Origin: Streptomyces lincolnensis
GTDB taxonomy: Bacteria; Actinomycetota; Actinomycetes; Streptomycetales; Streptomycetaceae
Direction of reading: 5' to 3'
Length of the DNA stretch: 64,000 nt
Assembly (NCBI RefSeq): GCF_021173675.1
Contig: NZ_JAIHON010000009.1
Coordinates: forward strand, 248,001 to 312,000
The notes beneath the pieces are model-generated. The model was not told the DNA's origin and did not search any database. It saw nothing but the letters and a program-made list of their open reading frames with translations. Numbering within the stretch: the first letter of the stretch is position 1; every line of letters starts with the position of its first letter. Position numbers and translations under genes: made by a program. Below, piece after piece: positions 43,825 to 52,954 of the stretch.

Positions 43825-45027
43825 TCACAGGAAGGTGTGGCCCTCGCCCCGGTAGGTCGGGACGGTCGCCGTCACCGCGTCGCCCTCGATCAGGTGCAGC
43901 GTGTCGAACCGCTCGCACAGCTCACCGGCCTTGGCGTGCCGGAACCACACCTTGTCGCCGAGCAGGAGGTCGTCGGCCGGGGGGCCGATCAGCGGCGTCT
44001 GCACCTCGCCGGGGCCCTCCTGGGGGTCGTACTTCAGCCCCTCCGGCAGATACGGCACCGGGAGCCGGTCCCGGCCGGGCGCCCCCGAGGCGGGGTAGCC
44101 GCCGCCGAGGACGGTCACGACCCCCACACCCGGCCGCCGTACGACGGGCTGGGCGAAGAGCGCCGCAGGACGGCCGCTGAACGACGTGTAGTTGTCGAAC
44201 AGCCGCGGCACGTACAGCCCCGAGCCCGCGCCGATCTCGGTGACCGCGTCCTCCGCGGCGGTGTGCTGCACACTGCCGGTCCCGCCGCCGTTCACGAACT
44301 CCAGGTCCGGCACCACGGCCCGGACCGCGTGCACCACCTCGGCGCGCCGCTCGGCCAGCTCACGGCGGGCGGTGGCCTGCATCAGCCGCACCGCCCGCGA
44401 CCGCAGCGGCCGGCCGGCGACCGCGTCGCCGACACCCGCGACATGACCCTCGTACGCCATGATCCCGACGACCTCGAACCCGGGCCGCCGGGCCACCGCG
44501 CGGGCCATGTCCGCGACCTGGGCGGGGGAGTGCAGCGGGGAGCGGCGGGCGCCGACCCGTACCCGGCCGCCGAGCAGCTTCAGCGAGGTGTCCAACTCCA
44601 GGCAGACGCGGACGACTTCACGTCCGCCGCCGCGGGCCGCGTCGATGAAGGCGAGCTGCGCCGGGTCGTCGACCATCACCGTGACGGCGGCGGCGAGCTT
44701 GGGGTCGGCGGCGAGTTCGGCGTATCCGGCGCGGTCGGTGGAGGGGTAGGCGAGGAGGATGTCCTCGAAACCGCTCCGGGCCAGCCACAGGGACTCGGCG
44801 AGGGTGAAGGACATGATGCCCGCGAAGCCCTCCTTGCCGAGGACGCGTTCGAGCAGGGCTCGGCAGCGCACGGACTTGCTCGCGACCCGGATCGGCTTGC
44901 CCGCCGCCCGGCGGACGAGATCGTCCGCGTTGGCGTCGAAGGCGTCCAGGTCCACGATCGCGAGGGGGGCGTCGAGATGGGCGGTGGCCCGGTCGTAACG
45001 GGCCCTGTCGGCGGCGCGCGCAGTCAT
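43825..45027 (-). CDS. PLP-dependent amino acid deaminase/aldolase of alanine-racemase N-domain type
   Basis: 400 aa from the ATG at 45027, with GGCAGG upstream; the frame extends further without support. Residues ~20-60 (LAIVDLDAFDANADDLVRRA, then KPIRVASKSVRC) include the PLP-binding Lys of type III PLP enzymes. GIMAYEGHVAGV and VNGGGTGSVQHT follow, and a C-terminal D-threonine-aldolase/D-serine-dehydratase-like domain ends the protein. Substrate uncertain; D-amino acid is likely from the fold. Four bases separate it from the convergent DUF2510 gene. Confidence 0.87.
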   Translation of the reverse strand: MTARAADRARYDRATAHLDAPLAIVDLDAFDANADDLVRRAAGKPIRVASKSVRCRALLERVLGKEGFAGIMSFTLAESLWLARSGFEDILLAYPSTDRAGYAELAADPKLAAAVTVMVDDPAQLAFIDAARGGGREVVRVCLELDTSLKLLGGRVRVGARRSPLHSPAQVADMARAVARRPGFEVVGIMAYEGHVAGVGDAVAGRPLRSRAVRLMQATARRELAERRAEVVHAVRAVVPDLEFVNGGGTGSVQHTAAEDAVTEIGAGSGLYVPRLFDNYTSFSGRPAALFAQPVVRRPGVGVVTVLGGGYPASGAPGRDRLPVPYLPEGLKYDPQEGPGEVQTPLIGPPADDLLLGDKVWFRHAKAGELCERFDTLHLIEGDAVTATVPTYRGEGHTFL

Positions 45028-45299
45028 GAACGCAGCCTGCCAGACAGGATTACCGCAGGGTAGGGGGACGATCCGGGCAGATGCCCCGGGCTCGTGGACT
45101 GGTTCCCGTTCGGCGGCTGACAAGCCGTAGAGTGACGCGCACGCACGGAGGATCGATCCCGGTCGCGTGTTCGGCCCGGGATGCCGGTCCGCCGTTGCGG
45201 GTATGCGTGCCCGGAACGGCCGAGTCCGCGCCGGGCCGGTCGAGAACGACGACGGCCCGTGTACGACGACGGCCCGGGCACGAGGAAACGGGGGGTGCA

Positions 45300-48200
45300 G
45301 TGAGCACGGAAGCGCGCCGCGCCCCCATTCCCCCACAGCCCCCGCACCCGCCGACCCCGCCCACCGAGGCCCCCGGGGCCGCCCCGCGGACGGGCTCCGC
45401 GGCGGGGACCTGGGACGACCCGCGGAACGGCTCGACCGCCACGGACGGCAACGGGCCGGGGAACGGCTCTGCGCCGGCGGGGGGCAGCGGTTCGGGGAAC
45501 GACTCGGGGAACGGCTTCATGTCGGCGGGCGGGAATGCGCCGGGCGGTGCTTTCGCGTCGGCGGGCGGCAGCGGGTCCGGGAACGGCTTGGGGAACGGCT
45601 CGGGGAGCGCCTTCGTGCCGGCGGGCGGGAATGGTCCGGGGAGCGGCTCCGTTGCCATGCCGACCGGCCGGGGTGATTCGGAGAGCGGCGTGGTCTCGGC
45701 AGGCGGAGCTGTCCCGGGCGGTGGGCAGACGGGCTCCGGGGCCGCCCGGGGAGTCGTACCCGGGGACGGATTCCGGTCGCGCCGTGCCGCCGAGGCCGAC
45801 GGAGCAGGCCGTACGTCGGCCACGCAGGGCACTGGGCCGCGCTTCCCGCGCGTGCGGGCCCCGTACGCCAACACCGCGCCCCCGCCTCCTCCCATGGCAT
45901 CCGCCCGCTTCCCCGACACTCCGCCCCCGTCCGGCGACACCGTCCCGCCCCGGCCTCCGCAGGCCCACACCGGCTCGTCCGCATCGAACGCCCCGGCGAC
46001 CGGCCAGCACCGCTCCGCGTCGCACCCCGGTTCCGGACCGACGACGCCGGGCCGTGCGGCGGCACAGCCGAACACCGACTCCACCGCTCCGACCCGCATG
46101 CCTCCGCCGCCGAGCACCCCGGTGCCTGCACAGCCTCCGCACGCGGGTACCCGGCGTCCCGGCACGGCCGGCCCCCTGCCGCCCCCGGCCGACGCCGGGG
46201 ACCCGGCGTCGCCCATACCGCCCCGCCCGACCCGGCGGCCGACGGCACCGCCCCGTCGTAGTTCCGCCCCGGACGTGACCGCGTCGGAGACCACATTCCC
46301 CTTCCGACCGATCCGCCCCACCCCCTCCACAGACCCGAACAGCCGCGACCGCTCCACCCCCTCGCCCCCGGACACCCACCGCCCCGGCACCCCCACACCG
46401 CAGCCGGGCTCCGGCTCCGCCGCGGAGGCCCCACGCGCGTGGCGCCCGGATCCGGCCGCGTCTGCTCCTCAGTCCGGCGCCCGTGAGGACGCCCAATCCG
46501 GCCGCCGCCCCGGCACACCTGCATCGCAGTCCGGTCCCCGTGAGGACGCTCAGCCCGCCCGTCGTCCGGGCGAGCCCGCATCACAGCCGGGCGCCGGCCC
46601 CGCCGCAGGGGCCCCGCGCGGCTGGCATCCGGATCCGGCCACGCGTGCATCGCAGTCCGACACCCGTCCAGAGACGTCGTCGGCAGGCTGGCGCCCGGAT
46701 TCGGTCGCGCCCGCACCTCAGTCTGGCGCCCGTGAGGGGGCCCAACTCGGCCGTCGTCCGGGCGACCCCGCAGCGCAGCCGTGCTCCGGCTCCGCCGCGG
46801 AGGCCCCGCGCGGCTGGCGCCCGGATTCGGCTGCGCCCGCACCTCAGTTCGGTGCCCGAGAGGACGCCCAGCCCGCCCATCGCCCCGGCGCGGCCACCCC
46901 GTCGTCGCCTTCCGGTACTCGTGCCGAGGCCGCGACCGGGGGCTGGGGGCCCGGTTCTGCCGGGCCCGCGTCGCAGCCCGGTGCTCGGGCGGATGCCTCG
47001 TCCGGTAGGCGTTCCGGCCCTACCGGTCCCGACTCGGCGGCCGGCGGCCGCCCGGACGGCGAGCCGGGCCGTAGCGCAGGATCGGACGTGCCTCCGTCGC
47101 AGCCCCGTGCCGCGGGTGCCCGGTCCGGCGGCATCGACGCGCAGGCCGGTGTTCGTCCGGGGACTTCGTCCGGCGGCATCGACGCGCAGGCCGGTGTTCG
47201 CCCGGGGACGACCTCGTCCGGCGGCATGGACGCCCAGGCCGGTGTTCGTCCGGGGACCTCGGCCGCGCCCGTGCGGCCCGGTTTTCCGCCGCGGCCGGTG
47301 CGTGAGCCGGAGGGGGGTTCCGGGGTCGGTGTGGGGGTGCCGCCCGTGCCCGTCGTTCCTCCGGGCCGGGCGCCCGGTGGGGGCCCGCACACGCCCCCAC
47401 TTCCCACCGAGTCCCCGCGCCGTGCACCCGGCACGGACTCCGTGGCCGTCTCTCCCGACCCCGCGCTGTCCTGGAGTGCTCCGATGGCGCCGGGCGGGGT
47501 TCCCGGGGCGGGGCGGCCCGTCGTGTCCTTCGGGGAGCCGGAGGTGTACGACGAGGGGGTCAGGTCGCGGCCGTTCGGGATGTGGATGCGGCCGCGGGTC
47601 GCCGGCGCGGCCGCGTGTGTCGTGCTCGGGCTGGGGCTCATCGGCGGTGCGGTGACCGGGAGTTGGCTGATCGGCGAGCCGGGGGAGCCGGGCGCGCGGG
47701 ACAGCTTCGCCACGGCCGCCGGGCTGTGGCACAGCGTGCCGGTGGACGAACTCTTCCCGCGGACCGTGCAGGGCCGGGGCGCCGGACCCGGTGGCGCCGA
47801 CCGGACCTGGACGCGGATCGCCGTAGCCCCGGACAGTGGCTGCGCGGACGCGTTCGACCCGCTGCTGCGCACCGCCCTCGACCCCGTTGGCTGCGAGCGG
47901 CTGCTGCGCGCCACCTACACCGACGCCACCCAGAGCTACGTCACCACCGTCGGCCTGCTGTTCACCAAGGGCGACGCCGCCACCATGACCGCCCTGGCGA
48001 AACGGTTCAAGGACGGGGGCTACGCCGACCGCACCGACCTCATGCCCCGGCCGTACGCCGCCAAGGGCACCGTCGCCTCCGACTTCGGCCCCGACCAGCG
48101 CGCGTCCTGGACCGTCTCCGTCCTCACCGACGCCCCGGTCGTCGTCTACGCCGTCTCCGGCTGGGCGGACGGCCGTACCGTCGACACCCCGGAGCCCGCC

Positions 48201-48335
48201 GCCGAGGCGATGACGTCGGGCGCCACCACCGGCCCCGCCCAGGCCGGCCTCGGCAACGAGGCACAGGGCCTCGCCGACCGCGTCGAACGCGGACTGCGCA
48301 AGACCGTCAGCTCGCCCCCGGAGAACGCCTCATGA
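45300..48335 (+). CDS. Very long disordered Pro/Ser/Gly-rich membrane protein with extracytoplasmic domain
   Basis: 1011 aa from the GTG at 45300, preceded by GGAAACGGGGGGT. Residues ~1-755 are low complexity with recurring blocks such as GWRPDSAAPAPQ and GAREDAQ; one region is a tandem repeat. A single TM helix follows (~760-790, AGAAACVVLGLGLIGGAVTG), then a ~215-residue outer domain starting AGLWHSVPVDELFPRTVQG with three Cys. It is coupled by ATGA to a mycosin protease, suggesting they act together in the envelope. The repeat-rich part causes long open frames in other phases. Function unknown. Confidence 0.82.
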   Translation: MSTEARRAPIPPQPPHPPTPPTEAPGAAPRTGSAAGTWDDPRNGSTATDGNGPGNGSAPAGGSGSGNDSGNGFMSAGGNAPGGAFASAGGSGSGNGLGNGSGSAFVPAGGNGPGSGSVAMPTGRGDSESGVVSAGGAVPGGGQTGSGAARGVVPGDGFRSRRAAEADGAGRTSATQGTGPRFPRVRAPYANTAPPPPPMASARFPDTPPPSGDTVPPRPPQAHTGSSASNAPATGQHRSASHPGSGPTTPGRAAAQPNTDSTAPTRMPPPPSTPVPAQPPHAGTRRPGTAGPLPPPADAGDPASPIPPRPTRRPTAPPRRSSAPDVTASETTFPFRPIRPTPSTDPNSRDRSTPSPPDTHRPGTPTPQPGSGSAAEAPRAWRPDPAASAPQSGAREDAQSGRRPGTPASQSGPREDAQPARRPGEPASQPGAGPAAGAPRGWHPDPATRASQSDTRPETSSAGWRPDSVAPAPQSGAREGAQLGRRPGDPAAQPCSGSAAEAPRGWRPDSAAPAPQFGAREDAQPAHRPGAATPSSPSGTRAEAATGGWGPGSAGPASQPGARADASSGRRSGPTGPDSAAGGRPDGEPGRSAGSDVPPSQPRAAGARSGGIDAQAGVRPGTSSGGIDAQAGVRPGTTSSGGMDAQAGVRPGTSAAPVRPGFPPRPVREPEGGSGVGVGVPPVPVVPPGRAPGGGPHTPPLPTESPRRAPGTDSVAVSPDPALSWSAPMAPGGVPGAGRPVVSFGEPEVYDEGVRSRPFGMWMRPRVAGAAACVVLGLGLIGGAVTGSWLIGEPGEPGARDSFATAAGLWHSVPVDELFPRTVQGRGAGPGGADRTWTRIAVAPDSGCADAFDPLLRTALDPVGCERLLRATYTDATQSYVTTVGLLFTKGDAATMTALAKRFKDGGYADRTDLMPRPYAAKGTVASDFGPDQRASWTVSVLTDAPVVVYAVSGWADGRTVDTPEPAAEAMTSGATTGPAQAGLGNEAQGLADRVERGLRKTVSSPPENAS
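47124..47261 (+). repeat. 45-48-bp in-frame tandem repeat (three units)
   Basis: Units starting at 47124, 47169 and 47217 each encode SGG(I/M)DAQAGVRPGT with or without an extra residue. The nucleotide sequences of the units are almost identical, so the array probably expands and contracts by slippage or recombination. Confidence 0.88.
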
Positions 48336-49540
48336 GCAGCGCGCGCCTCACCGCCCGCAGGGCCGGCCTCCTGAGCGTCCTCCTCGCCGCCTCGGTCGCC
48401 CTCGTGCCGCCGACCGCCGCGCACGCCGACACCATCCGCGCCAAGCAGTGGGCGCTGGACGCCATGCACACCCAGGAGGCCTGGCGCACCACCAAGGGCG
48501 CGGGCGTCACCGTCGCCGTCCTGGACACCGGTGTCGAGGCCGACCATCCCGACCTCGTCGGCAACGTCCTCACCGGCAAGGACATGATCGGCTTCGGCGC
48601 GACGGAGGGCGACCGCCCCTGGGCCCGTCACGGCACCGCGATGGCCGGCATCATCGCGGGCCACGGACACGGCGCGGGCAACGCCGACGGCGTCATGGGC
48701 ATCGCCCCCGAGGCCAAGATCCTCCCCGTCCGCGTCATCCTGGAGGACGGCGACCCGGCCCGCGCCAAGGCCCGCAGCACCCGCGGCAACGCCCTCGCAC
48801 AGGGCATCCGCTGGGCCGCCGACCACGGCGCCGACGTCATCAACCTCTCCCTCGGCGACGACTCCGCCTCCGCGCACCCCGAGCCCGCCGAGGACGAGGC
48901 CGTCCAGTACGCCCTCAGGAAGGGCGCCGTCGTCGTCGCCTCGGCCGGCAACGGCGGCGAGAAGGGCGACCACATCTCCTACCCGGCCGCCTACCCCGGC
49001 GTCATCGCCGCGACCGCCGTGGACAAGTTCGGCACCCGCGCCGTCTTCTCCACCCGCCGCTGGTACGCCACGGTCAGCGCCCCCGGCGTCGACGTCGTCA
49101 TCGCCGACCCCGACCACAAGTACTACGAGGGCTGGGGCACCAGCGCCGCCTCCGCGTTCGTCTCCGGCGCGGTCGCGCTCCTGAAGGCCGCGCACCCGGA
49201 CCTGACGCCCGCGCAGATCAAGAAGCTCCTGGAGGACACGGCCCGCAACGCCCCCTCCGGCGGCCGCGACGACTCCCGCGGCTTCGGGTTCATCGACCCG
49301 GCGGCCGCCCTCACCGCGGCCGCCCGCCTCAAGCCCGAGGGCCTGGAGGCCGCCTCCTACGGCGACAAGTACTTCGGCTCCGGCCCCGACGCCGCCGACA
49401 CCGAGGACGGCACCGCCGACTGGGCGGCCCCCGTCGCGGGCGGCGCCGGAATCCTGCTCCTGGGCGCCGCGGTGGTCCTGTGGCGCGGCCGCCGCACCCC
49501 GCACCACCAGGAGAGCCACGACTCCTACGACGGTTTCTGA
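48332..49540 (+). CDS. Mycosin-type subtilisin serine protease (type VII secretion-associated family)
   Basis: 402 aa, ATG in an ATGA overlap. Signal peptide (residues ~1-33, ending AAHADT). Catalytic Asp in VLDTGVEADHPD, His in WARHGTAMAGIIAG and Ser in GWGTSAASAFVSG. Near the end are a TM helix (~residues 365-385) and a short basic cytoplasmic tail, as in mycosins. No EsxA/EccC genes are adjacent. Partner of the preceding disordered protein by operon logic. Confidence 0.92.
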   Translation: MSSARLTARRAGLLSVLLAASVALVPPTAAHADTIRAKQWALDAMHTQEAWRTTKGAGVTVAVLDTGVEADHPDLVGNVLTGKDMIGFGATEGDRPWARHGTAMAGIIAGHGHGAGNADGVMGIAPEAKILPVRVILEDGDPARAKARSTRGNALAQGIRWAADHGADVINLSLGDDSASAHPEPAEDEAVQYALRKGAVVVASAGNGGEKGDHISYPAAYPGVIAATAVDKFGTRAVFSTRRWYATVSAPGVDVVIADPDHKYYEGWGTSAASAFVSGAVALLKAAHPDLTPAQIKKLLEDTARNAPSGGRDDSRGFGFIDPAAALTAAARLKPEGLEAASYGDKYFGSGPDAADTEDGTADWAAPVAGGAGILLLGAAVVLWRGRRTPHHQESHDSYDGF

Positions 49541-49599
49541 GCCGCTGTACGGCGCCTGCGACGGCCCTGCACCAGCCTCCTCCAGCCCCCGCCCCGCCG

Positions 49600-50613
49600 T
49601 TATCCCGACGAGGCGGACGCGGAAGCCGACGAGGACGCCCCGTCACCCGTGAACACCGACACCGCCGCCCGGGCCGCCGCCTCGACCAGCGAGATCCCCC
49701 GCGCCTGCGTCGCGTTGCCCTTCGACAGCACGGCGACCAGGTAGTCGTGCCCGGCCACGGTCACCAGGCCGATGCTGTTGACGTCCCACAGCCCGGTCGT
49801 ACTGCGCGGCAGCCAGCCGTTCTTCAGCGCCCACCCGGAGCCGTCGGCCGCGGCCGACACACCCCAGTCCTGTCCGTCGGCTATCCGTCCCATCAGCCCG
49901 CGCAGATACGTCCGTGAGGCCTCGCTCAGCTTCGAAGACTCCCCGAACACCTGCTTGAGCAGGGTGAGTTGATCGGCGGCCGTGGTCTGCGTCAGCCCCC
50001 ACAGCGCACCGTCGCCGCCCTCGGTGCCGGTCAGACCGAACGTCTCGTTGGCGGCGTCGAGCCCCTCGGCCCGCCCGATGGCGTCCCACAGCGCGGACGC
50101 CGAGGCGTTGTCACTGTTCTCGATCATCGCGGTGGCGTAGGACCTCTCCCGCGTGCTCAGCCGTGTGCCCGCCTCCTGGTGCCGGAGCAGCAGCGCCGCC
50201 AGGATGTCGACCTTCACGATGCTCGCCGTGTCGAAGGCGCCGTCGCCGTACACCGCGTGCTCGCCCGACGTCAGGTCGAGCACCCCCGCCGACATCTCCG
50301 CGTCGCCCGGCACGCGCACCGACTCCATGGCGTCGGCGAGCAGTCCGTCGAGATCCACCGTCGGCTCCGCCACGGGCTCCACCGCCGCCTCCTCGGTCCC
50401 GGCCGCCTCCTGGCTCCCGGCCACCGGCGAGGACGGGGCCGACGGCGCCGCCGCCGACGATACGGCGCCGCCCCCGGAGTGCGCCTGCGCCTTCACGTAC
50501 ACGGTCCCCGCGGCCGTGGCACCGACGACGGCGAGGAGGGCCGGCGCGGTGTACAGCAGGGCCCGGCGAGCGGACCTGCGGGCACGGCGTCCGGCGGCTC
50601 TGGGAGACTCCAT
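49600..50613 (-). CDS. Class A beta-lactamase-like serine hydrolase, membrane anchored
   Basis: 337 aa. N-terminal TM or uncleaved signal (~residues 18-40), a Ser/Ala/Pro linker, then a catalytic domain with STxK-like ASIVKVD, SDN in ENSDNAS and KNG (ALKNGWL) in place of KTG. The three motifs fit a penicillin-recognising hydrolase. It could be a beta-lactamase, but the linker, anchor and KNG triad are common in uncharacterised Streptomyces envelope hydrolases. Divergent from sseB. Confidence 0.87.
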   Translation of the reverse strand: MESPRAAGRRARRSARRALLYTAPALLAVVGATAAGTVYVKAQAHSGGGAVSSAAAPSAPSSPVAGSQEAAGTEEAAVEPVAEPTVDLDGLLADAMESVRVPGDAEMSAGVLDLTSGEHAVYGDGAFDTASIVKVDILAALLLRHQEAGTRLSTRERSYATAMIENSDNASASALWDAIGRAEGLDAANETFGLTGTEGGDGALWGLTQTTAADQLTLLKQVFGESSKLSEASRTYLRGLMGRIADGQDWGVSAAADGSGWALKNGWLPRSTTGLWDVNSIGLVTVAGHDYLVAVLSKGNATQARGISLVEAAARAAVSVFTGDGASSSASASASSG

Positions 50614-50763
50614 GACCGCGATGGTCGGGCCTGCGACTGTGTGGCTCGTTAGCCGGACGTTAGAGCTGTGTCAGCGAACTCTGAGAAACCCGTGAAAGTC
50701 GTCACGGGCGGGTTTCCGGGCCCGCACAAGCCCAGCAGCAAGCCCCCGATAGGGTCGGTGACC

Positions 50764-51495
50764 GTGGCGAACAAGAACATTCCCGACTCCGGCTTCTCCG
50801 ACGACGACGGCTCGGCCGATCCCCGGCTGAGCGCGGCGCTCGCGGCCTGGGCCGAGGACCGCGGCGCCGAGGGGCCCGTCCTGGAGGCGCTCAGGGGCGC
50901 CCGGCTGCTGGTCCCCGTCGTGGCCGTGCTCGGCGAGGTCGAGGAGGACGAGAACGGACTGCGCCGCGAGAAGACCAGCGACATGGCCGTCCCCACCCTG
51001 AAGGCCGGACAGCGCACCGCCCTGCCCGCCTTCACCTCCACCGACTCCCTGGCGCGCTGGGACCCGGCGGCCCGCCCCGTCGCCGTACCCCTCCACCAGG
51101 CCCTCCAGGCCGCCGCGCACGAGAAGGCGGACACGATCGTGCTGGACCTGGCCGGACCGGTGCCCTACGAGCTGAGCGGGCCCGCGCTGCTCGCGCTCGC
51201 CGAGGGCCGCGCGACGGCCGACCCGCTCGCCGACCCGGCCGTGATCGGCGCCGTACGCGACGCGGTGGCCGCCGAGCCCGCCGTCCTGCGCGCCCACCTC
51301 GGCCCCGGCGAGGCCGACGGCACCCTGGCCCTCGTCCTGGATCCCGCCGCGGCTCCCGCCGAGGCCGCGCGGGCGGTCGCGGGCCGCCTCGCCGCCGACG
51401 AGACACTCAGGGCCCGCCTGGTGCGCGGCCTCGACCTGGCACTCCTGCCGGCCGGGGCGACGCCTCCGGGCGAGCCCTTGTACGTACGCGGGTGA
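50764..51495 (+). CDS. SseB-family protein
   Basis: 243 aa from a GTG at 50764 (MANKNIPDSGFSDDD); an in-frame GTG at 50758 and an ATG at 50668 are also open. SseB N-terminal domain at ~25-125 (ALRGARLLVPVVAVLGEVEE, LPAFTSTDSLARWDP) and an SseB C-terminal domain after ~150. A TAGGGT -10-like element (50751-50756) lies just upstream, suggesting a leaderless start. Role unknown in actinobacteria. It sits next to DUF1844 and infC. Confidence 0.87.
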   Translation: MANKNIPDSGFSDDDGSADPRLSAALAAWAEDRGAEGPVLEALRGARLLVPVVAVLGEVEEDENGLRREKTSDMAVPTLKAGQRTALPAFTSTDSLARWDPAARPVAVPLHQALQAAAHEKADTIVLDLAGPVPYELSGPALLALAEGRATADPLADPAVIGAVRDAVAAEPAVLRAHLGPGEADGTLALVLDPAAAPAEAARAVAGRLAADETLRARLVRGLDLALLPAGATPPGEPLYVRG

Positions 51496-51499
51496 GAGG

Positions 51500-51874
51500 T
51501 CAGCCGTAGATCGGACCGGTGTACTTCTCGCCCGGGCCCTGGCCCGGCTCGTCCGGGACGAGGGAGGCCTCGCGGAAGGCCAGCTGGAGGGACTTCAGGC
51601 CGTCGCGCAGCGGGGCCGCGTGGAAGGAGCTGATCTCCGTCGCGCTGCCGTCCAGCAGACCGGCGAGGGCGTGGATCAGCTTGCGGGCCTCGTCCAGGTC
51701 CTTGTACTTGTCACCCTCCTCCGTCAGGCCGAGCTTCACGGCGGCGGCGCTCATCAGGTTGACGGCGACCGTCACGATCACCTCGACGGCGGGGACCTCG
51801 GCGATGTCGCGGGTCATCGCGTCGAAGTCGGGAGACTCAGGGGTACCGGCGGACGCGGGAGGGGTGTCACTCAT
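51500..51874 (-). CDS. DUF1844 protein
   Basis: 124 aa from the ATG at 51874. Core residues ~18-105 include FDAMTRDIAEVPAVEVIVTV and LGLTEEGDKYKDLDEARKLI, the DUF1844 signature. Helical and soluble. TATCGT (51882-51887 region) is a -10-like element very near the ATG, so the transcript may be leaderless. The gene ends four bases from sseB and is divergent from the infC operon. Function unknown. Confidence 0.85.
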   Translation of the reverse strand: MSDTPPASAGTPESPDFDAMTRDIAEVPAVEVIVTVAVNLMSAAAVKLGLTEEGDKYKDLDEARKLIHALAGLLDGSATEISSFHAAPLRDGLKSLQLAFREASLVPDEPGQGPGEKYTGPIYG

Positions 51875-51924
51875 GTCCCACACGATAGGGCCCGGTGCAC
51901 GCCGGTTCGCACCACCCCCGGGTT

Positions 51925-52237
51925 GCTGCTAACCTTGTGTGACGACCGGCTGGATACACATGTGTTCGGCCCACAAGTGGAGGCTCCGATCTCCCACCCG
52001 ACCGTCCCCCGGGACGGCGGGTCACCCCGGTCAGGCGGCCACCATCGTTCCGTACGGACGATGGAGTCGCCCGAAAGCGCGCCCCGCGATCATCGCGGCG
52101 GTGCTCCGGTAGTGCTTGGAGCCCCGCCTGTGATCGTCCGGGGCATTTTTTGTGCTTCGGCGCGGTTAGGTCTGACGAACTAGAGACATACGCGGCCGTC
52201 CGCCAGACGGCTGTGTGGTGCTAACCGAGGAGGATCC
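51925..52237 (+). promoter_or_regulatory. Leader of the infC-rpmI-rplT operon, attenuator-like
   Basis: About 300 bp of untranslated leader. TAACCT (51930-51935) is a candidate -10. Structures: a hairpin CCATCGT/ACGATGG at 52042-52064 and a terminator at 52121-52151 lying ~86 bp before the infC start. In other bacteria this operon is autoregulated by L20 or attenuation, so a terminator in the leader fits. A 40-codon open frame across the terminator has no good ribosome binding site. Confidence 0.6.
52121..52151 (+). terminator. Intrinsic terminator with T tract in the infC leader
   Basis: Stem GCCCCG/CGGGGC with a 12-base loop, followed by A and six T residues. A T run of this length is rare in this G+C-rich DNA. 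It either attenuates infC or ends an upstream short RNA. Confidence 0.8.
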
Positions 52238-52909
52238 ATCAGCGCCGAGCCCCGCATCAACGACCGGATTCGCGTTCCCGAGGTGCGACTTGTCGGTCCC
52301 AGTGGCGAGCAGGTGGGCATCGTCCCCCTGGCCAAGGCACTGGAGCTTGCGCAGGAGTACGACCTGGACCTGGTCGAGGTCGCGGCGAACGCCCGTCCGC
52401 CCGTGTGCAAGCTCATGGACTACGGGAAGTTCAAGTACGAGTCGGCCATGAAGGCCCGTGAGGCGCGCAAGAACCAGGCGCACACGGTCATCAAGGAGAT
52501 GAAGCTCCGGCCGAAGATCGACCCGCACGACTATGACACCAAGAAGGGTCACGTCGTCCGGTTCCTCAAGCAGGGCGACAAGGTCAAGATCACGATCATG
52601 TTCCGTGGTCGCGAGCAGTCCCGGCCGGAACTCGGCTACCGACTGCTGCAGCGTCTCGCGGAGGACGTCCAGGACCTCGGTTTCGTGGAGTCGAACCCGA
52701 AGCAGGACGGCCGAAACATGATCATGGTTCTCGGTCCGCACAAGAAGAAGACCGAGGCGATGGCCGAGGCTCGCCAGGCGCAGGAAGCCCGCAAGGCGGA
52801 AGCGAAGGCCAACCCCGGCAAGTCGCAGAACGCCGCGGAGACCGAGATCGACGAGGACACCTCCGAGGACCTCGCCGAGGCTCCGGCCGAGGCTTCCGCC
52901 GAGGCGTGA
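52238..52909 (+). CDS. infC: Translation initiation factor IF-3, apparent ATC start
   Basis: 223 aa counted from an ATC at 52238, just after AGGAGG (52228-52233). Encoded sequence ISAEPRINDRIRVPEVRLVG is the normal IF-3 N-terminus; the first standard start in frame is the GTG at 52283, which would remove 15 conserved residues. A GTG at 52213 is out of frame and soon stops. IF-3 genes commonly use AUU/AUC/AUA for autoregulation. Conserved core RPPVCKLMDYGKFKYE and LRPKIDPHDYDTKKGHV present. The acidic ~45-residue C-terminal tail is typical of actinobacteria. Confidence 0.95.
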   Translation: MSAEPRINDRIRVPEVRLVGPSGEQVGIVPLAKALELAQEYDLDLVEVAANARPPVCKLMDYGKFKYESAMKAREARKNQAHTVIKEMKLRPKIDPHDYDTKKGHVVRFLKQGDKVKITIMFRGREQSRPELGYRLLQRLAEDVQDLGFVESNPKQDGRNMIMVLGPHKKKTEAMAEARQAQEARKAEAKANPGKSQNAAETEIDEDTSEDLAEAPAEASAEA

Positions 52910-52954
52910 TCCCCGGGGGCGCGAGCCCCCAGGACGTAACCGATACAAGAGCGA

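Noticed and set aside
47124..47261. CRISPR-like array
   Set aside because: The repeats are contiguous, in frame and lack spacers; they are coding tandem repeats.
45535..47655. Alternative plus- and minus-strand frames within the proline-rich gene
   Set aside because: All are Arg/Pro/Ala-rich by-products of repetitive G+C-rich sequence; only the annotated frame continues into the TM helix and outer domain and overlaps the mycosin start.
49600..50613. Calling the serine hydrolase a beta-lactamase resistance gene
   Set aside because: Motifs fit the superfamily, but the KNG triad, membrane anchor and lack of a regulator give no support for antibiotic resistance.
52060..52183. 40-codon leader ORF in the infC leader
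   Set aside because: It runs through the terminator, has no good ribosome binding site, and its composition follows the hairpins.
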